A stretch of DNA of 64,000 nucleotides from Weeksellaceae bacterium (GTDB taxonomy: Bacteria > Bacteroidota > Bacteroidia > Flavobacteriales > Weeksellaceae): contig JAIBEX010000009.1 in NCBI GenBank assembly GCA_019459455.1, positions 1 through 64,000 of the forward strand. The letters run 5' to 3'. Position 1 is the first letter of the stretch; each line of letters starts with the position of its first letter. The notes beneath the pieces are model-generated. The model made no database searches. It saw only the letters and a program-made list of their open reading frames with translations, and was not told where the DNA came from. Shown here piece after piece: positions 61,403 to 64,000 of this stretch. Position numbers and translations under genes: made by a program.

Positions 61403-62011
61403 ATGGATTTTGCAGAAACTGCCTGGGATATTTTCAGCCAATCTATTGAAGATTACCACATCACGGATCATGTAGACTCGCCTTCAAACAATCACTTTAA
61501 AAATGAAAGTTTGGAACATCTTTTGTATGCCAAGAACTGGATTGATACCGTTCAGTGGCATTTAGAGGATATCATTCGCGATGAAAGCATCAAACCGGCA
61601 GAAGCATTGGAAATAAAAAGAAGGATTGATGCTTCAAACCAGAAACGAACAGATTTAGTTGAATTTATAGACAGTTGGTTTCTCAGCAAATACAAAGATA
61701 TTACTCCTGATTCAGAAGCTAAAATCAACACTGAAACACCTGCCTGGGCAGTGGACAGGCTCTCAATTTTAGCACTGAAAATATATCACATGTCACTGGA
61801 AGCCAATCGAACAACAGCTACGGAAGATCACCGTATAAACTGTACAGCAAAACTAAATGTCCTGCTGGAACAAAAAGTTGATTTGATGACTTCCATAAAT
61901 CAGTTATTGTCTGATATAGAGAACGGTAAAGTAAGGATGAAGGTGTACAAACAAATGAAAATGTACAACGATGAAAGTCTTAACCCGGTCCTCTATCAAA
62001 AGGCAAAATGA
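61403..62011 (+). CDS. DUF4254 family protein
   Basis: A 202-residue soluble helical protein of the DUF4254 family. It starts MDFAETAWDIFSQSIEDYHITDHVDSPSNN and includes SLEHLLYAKNWIDTVQWHLEDIIRD, SNQKRTDLVEFIDSWFL and ETPAWAVDRLSILALKIYHM, all typical. The family appears only in Bacteroidota and its function is unknown; in these genomes it often lies near ribosome, surface-sugar or tat genes. It overlaps the next gene by 4 nt. Confidence 0.85.
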   Translation: MDFAETAWDIFSQSIEDYHITDHVDSPSNNHFKNESLEHLLYAKNWIDTVQWHLEDIIRDESIKPAEALEIKRRIDASNQKRTDLVEFIDSWFLSKYKDITPDSEAKINTETPAWAVDRLSILALKIYHMSLEANRTTATEDHRINCTAKLNVLLEQKVDLMTSINQLLSDIENGKVRMKVYKQMKMYNDESLNPVLYQKAK

Positions 62012-62466
62012 TGAAAAAACCTGTAATTTTCTTTCTTCTCACCACATTGCTCATATCGTCCTGTGCTGCAGAGAAGTATACCTCATCACCTTTCAGTTCT
62101 TCCAGTTATTCCGCGCAAACCCACGGGCCTAGTCTTGAAGACCGGCTTGGGGGTACGATGAAGCAGAACATCAACGCTGCGGAAATTACAAACCTTATTG
62201 CAACGTTTCCACGGTTTAGCACTGATGCCGTTGACAAGGAGGTGTTACTTTTGAAAGAGCAGCTCCAAAATTACCTTTACGCATATGAAGCATACAATTT
62301 GGAGGGAAAAAAAAGGGCGCTGAAGGAAATTGAAAAAAGGTACAGAAAAATCCAGCAACTAAGAAAATTCCTTAGTCCTGATGACGACGAAGTCATCAAC
62401 CGCTATCTGGTGAGGATTAAAACCAATATTTCTACGCTGGAGTCACCCGCACTGCTCCAACCATAA
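62008..62466 (+). CDS. Hypothetical lipoprotein
   Basis: A 152-residue protein with a lipoprotein signal (KPVIFFLLTTLLISSCAAE, Cys at 18). The rest is helical and charged (KEQLQNYLYAYEAYNLEGKKRALKEIEKRYRKIQQLRKFLSPDDDEVINRYLVRIKTNISTLES) and might form a coiled coil in the periplasm. I do not recognise the family. The start overlaps the DUF4254 stop, so it belongs to that operon. Confidence 0.75.
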   Translation: MMKKPVIFFLLTTLLISSCAAEKYTSSPFSSSSYSAQTHGPSLEDRLGGTMKQNINAAEITNLIATFPRFSTDAVDKEVLLLKEQLQNYLYAYEAYNLEGKKRALKEIEKRYRKIQQLRKFLSPDDDEVINRYLVRIKTNISTLESPALLQP

Positions 62467-62484
62467 AAGCTCTAAAGACAAGCC

Positions 62485-63093
62485 ATGATAAAAATACAGG
62501 CCGAAGCCAATGTTCCCACGGACTATGGCAGTTTCCGGATGATTGCTTTTTCTGAAGATGTAAGCGACTGGATGCCACACGTGGCTATTGTTGCTGAACA
62601 CACCGATTTTTCTAAACCGGTAAATGTACGTTTCCACTCCGAATGTATCACTGGAGAAGTTTTTCACTCCCGGAAGTGTGAATGCGGCCAACAGCTTGAT
62701 GCGGCAATGAACTACATCCACCTTAATGGCGGTATTATCGTTTACCTGCGGCAGGAAGGAAGGAATATTGGCCTCATCAATAAACTGAAAGCATACGCGC
62801 TTCAGGAAAAAGGAATGGATACCGTAGAGGCAAACCTCCATCTTGGATTACCGGCCGATGACAGGGACTTCGGTATTGCGATTGAAATCCTACATCAACT
62901 TGGCGTCACTGAAATTAATCTTCTCACAAACAATCCCGATAAACTTCGTTTTGTAGAAGACAGTACGATTCATTTAAATAAAAGAATCCCCCTACAGATT
63001 GATGCCCATGAAATGAGCAAATCCTATCTTCAAACTAAAAAGGATTATTTCGGTCACCTGCTAGAAGACAGGGACGAAACCAGCTCCAGGTAA
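62485..63093 (+). CDS. ribA: GTP cyclohydrolase II
   Basis: First enzyme of riboflavin synthesis (202 residues), a stand-alone form without DHBP synthase. The zinc ligands are in VFHSRKCECGQQLD, with the first Cys in HSECITGEV. The motif YLRQEGRNIGLINKLKAYALQEKGMDTVEAN and the LTNNPDKL end are diagnostic. It lies 18 nt after the lipoprotein stop. The other riboflavin genes are not in the window. Confidence 0.95.
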   Translation: MIKIQAEANVPTDYGSFRMIAFSEDVSDWMPHVAIVAEHTDFSKPVNVRFHSECITGEVFHSRKCECGQQLDAAMNYIHLNGGIIVYLRQEGRNIGLINKLKAYALQEKGMDTVEANLHLGLPADDRDFGIAIEILHQLGVTEINLLTNNPDKLRFVEDSTIHLNKRIPLQIDAHEMSKSYLQTKKDYFGHLLEDRDETSSR

Positions 63094-63095
63094 AC

Positions 63096-63803
63096 CTACA
63101 TTTTCAGTACCGACTGCAGCGCGAGTTCAATCATTTCGCGCAGTGCCCGTTCTCTTTCATTCGCAGTGATTTGCTCGCGCGTCGGAATGATATCCGAAAC
63201 GGTCAATAGTGTTGCGGCGTTTTTACCTAGATATTGTGCATTCGCAAAAAGCGCGAAGGCCTCCATCTCCACCGCCAAACAATTATACTTTTGTGCAATC
63301 GTAGGAATTCCTTCATCCTTTCTGTAAAATATATCGCTGGTATGAATATTTGCTGTCTTCGTAATTCTGGACGACTCCAGCGCCGTGTCGTTAATCAAAC
63401 TGAAAATCTTTCCCTGATTCGAAATGATTTCATCATCATTACCCCAGGCGAACTTTGCATAAGTGGACTCACTTGCGGCGTTTTCGACATTAATGAGATC
63501 GAAGAGTTTTAGATCGGGGGTGTATGCGCCGCACGTTCCAATCCTGATGATGGTATCAACATCATATTCAGTGAAAAGTTCATAGGAGTAAATACCTATA
63601 CTTGGTATTCCCATTCCGCTTGCTCCCACCGATATTTCTTTACCCTGATACGTTCCGGTATAGTAGAAAATATTACGGGTGTGACTTACCAGTTTGGCAT
63701 CGGTTAAAATATTTTCTGCAATGAATTTTGCTCTTAACGGATCGCCTGGCTGGAGTACAACTTTAGCAATCTCCCCTTTTCCTGCACTGATGTGGACACT
63801 CAT
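63096..63803 (-). CDS. deoD: Purine nucleoside phosphorylase, DeoD type
   Basis: Phosphorolysis of purine (deoxy)nucleosides for base salvage. The 235-residue length fits the hexameric DeoD type. It begins MSVHISAGKGEIAKVVLQPGDPLRAKFIAENIL; the phosphate and base pocket motifs RIGTCGAYTP, CLAVEMEAFALF and LLTVSDII (with the catalytic Asp) are present. It is convergent with ribA, with only 2 nt between the stop codons. Confidence 0.95.
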   Translation of the reverse strand: MSVHISAGKGEIAKVVLQPGDPLRAKFIAENILTDAKLVSHTRNIFYYTGTYQGKEISVGASGMGIPSIGIYSYELFTEYDVDTIIRIGTCGAYTPDLKLFDLINVENAASESTYAKFAWGNDDEIISNQGKIFSLINDTALESSRITKTANIHTSDIFYRKDEGIPTIAQKYNCLAVEMEAFALFANAQYLGKNAATLLTVSDIIPTREQITANERERALREMIELALQSVLKM

Positions 63804-63893
63804 GTGATTCTTTTAAACAAAGATACCAAAGTTTTATGAGATTATTTAAATCAATAATGCTGCTGCAATAGAGGATTTTTGACCCATAATAAA

Positions 63894-63922
63894 ACAAAAA
63901 GCCTGCAGAAAATCTGCAGGCC
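63894..63922 (-). terminator. Terminator of the gene at the right edge
   Basis: Nine-base stem GCCTGCAGA/TCTGCAGGC with an AAA loop; on the minus strand it is followed by TTTTTG. It lies about 20 nt after the stop codon of the partial gene at the window edge. Confidence 0.85.
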
Positions 63923-63943
63923 TCTTTGTGAATAGTAGAAAAA

Positions 63944-64000
63944 TTAAAGGTTTATAACCTTGGAATCGTCTATGTTGAAAAATTTGATTACCGCATTGTA
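63944..64000 (-). CDS. 3' end of an unidentified gene (partial)
   Basis: The last 18 codons of a reading frame enter from the right edge and end YNAVIKFFNIDDSKVINL before TAA at 63946-63944. A terminator follows at once, which supports a real gene end. The family cannot be told from 18 residues. Confidence 0.5.
   Translation of the reverse strand, partial: YNAVIKFFNIDDSKVINL

Overview
The window looks like a chromosomal segment of a Bacteroidota bacterium, most probably a Chryseobacterium-like member of the Flavobacteriia (Weeksellaceae). The reasons are a complete sprA (type IX secretion translocon) next to ruvA and a fused malic enzyme, several protein families typical of this group (DUF3810, DUF4173, DUF4254, DUF4292, DUF6261, SMUG2-type glycosylase), and promoters that repeatedly fit the Bacteroidota pattern TTG-N19..21-TAnnTTTG instead of the sigma-70 pattern. 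No taxonomic marker such as 16S rRNA lies inside the window, so the genus is inferred.

Layout. 1-560: gene-free, with two tandem promoters firing out of the left edge, possibly towards an rRNA operon. 563-13164 (minus): vanZ-like, gcvH, sprA, ruvA, a small membrane protein, malic enzyme/phosphotransacetylase fusion, an N-acetylglucosamine-kinase-like gene and a small conserved protein. 13379-17130 (plus): GtrA-like protein, PlsC acyltransferase, FucP-type sugar transporter, DUF3810 zinc-peptidase-like protein. 17131-17501: a candidate small RNA and tRNA-Met. 17546-29749: housekeeping genes (thioredoxin-like lipid-exported protein, clpX, hinT-like, greA, dtd), several lipoproteins, a regulator/membrane-protein set, a methyltransferase, an enoyl-CoA hydratase and a SMUG2 glycosylase.

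29825-30692 is a REP/RAYT locus: a Y1 transposase-like gene with pairs of small palindromes on both sides. 30777-40421 (minus) is a phenylacetate catabolic operon, paaE-orf-paaA-paaB-paaC-paaD-paaG-paaH-orf-paaI-orf-paaZ. It makes the epoxidase, isomerase, ring-opening and beta-oxidation enzymes, but phenylacetate-CoA ligase, thiolase and a regulator are not present here. PaaZ carries an extra C-terminal DUF1569-like domain. clpB, a second copy of the candidate small RNA, and an M43 metalloprotease lipoprotein follow.

44859-51061 is the accessory part: a decayed endonuclease/exonuclease/phosphatase gene, a dienoyl-CoA-reductase-like SDR, DUF6261, a 4 x 42-nt tandem palindromic repeat, then an AT-rich island. 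In that island an unrecognised overlapping gene pair and an AbiC-like abortive-infection gene are each bounded by inverted core sequences of the kind seen in integron attC sites, so they look like two gene cassettes. This is the best candidate in the window for an undescribed (probably anti-phage) system.

51191-64000 returns to core genes: M16 peptidase, dihydroorotase, then a plus-strand run of flippase, dut, sugar nucleotidyltransferase, DUF4292 lipoprotein, EnvC-like protein, tatA, DUF4254, a lipoprotein and ribA; finally deoD and the 3' end of another minus-strand gene. Most gene calls rest on recognising family motifs by eye; no database search or structure calculation was run.
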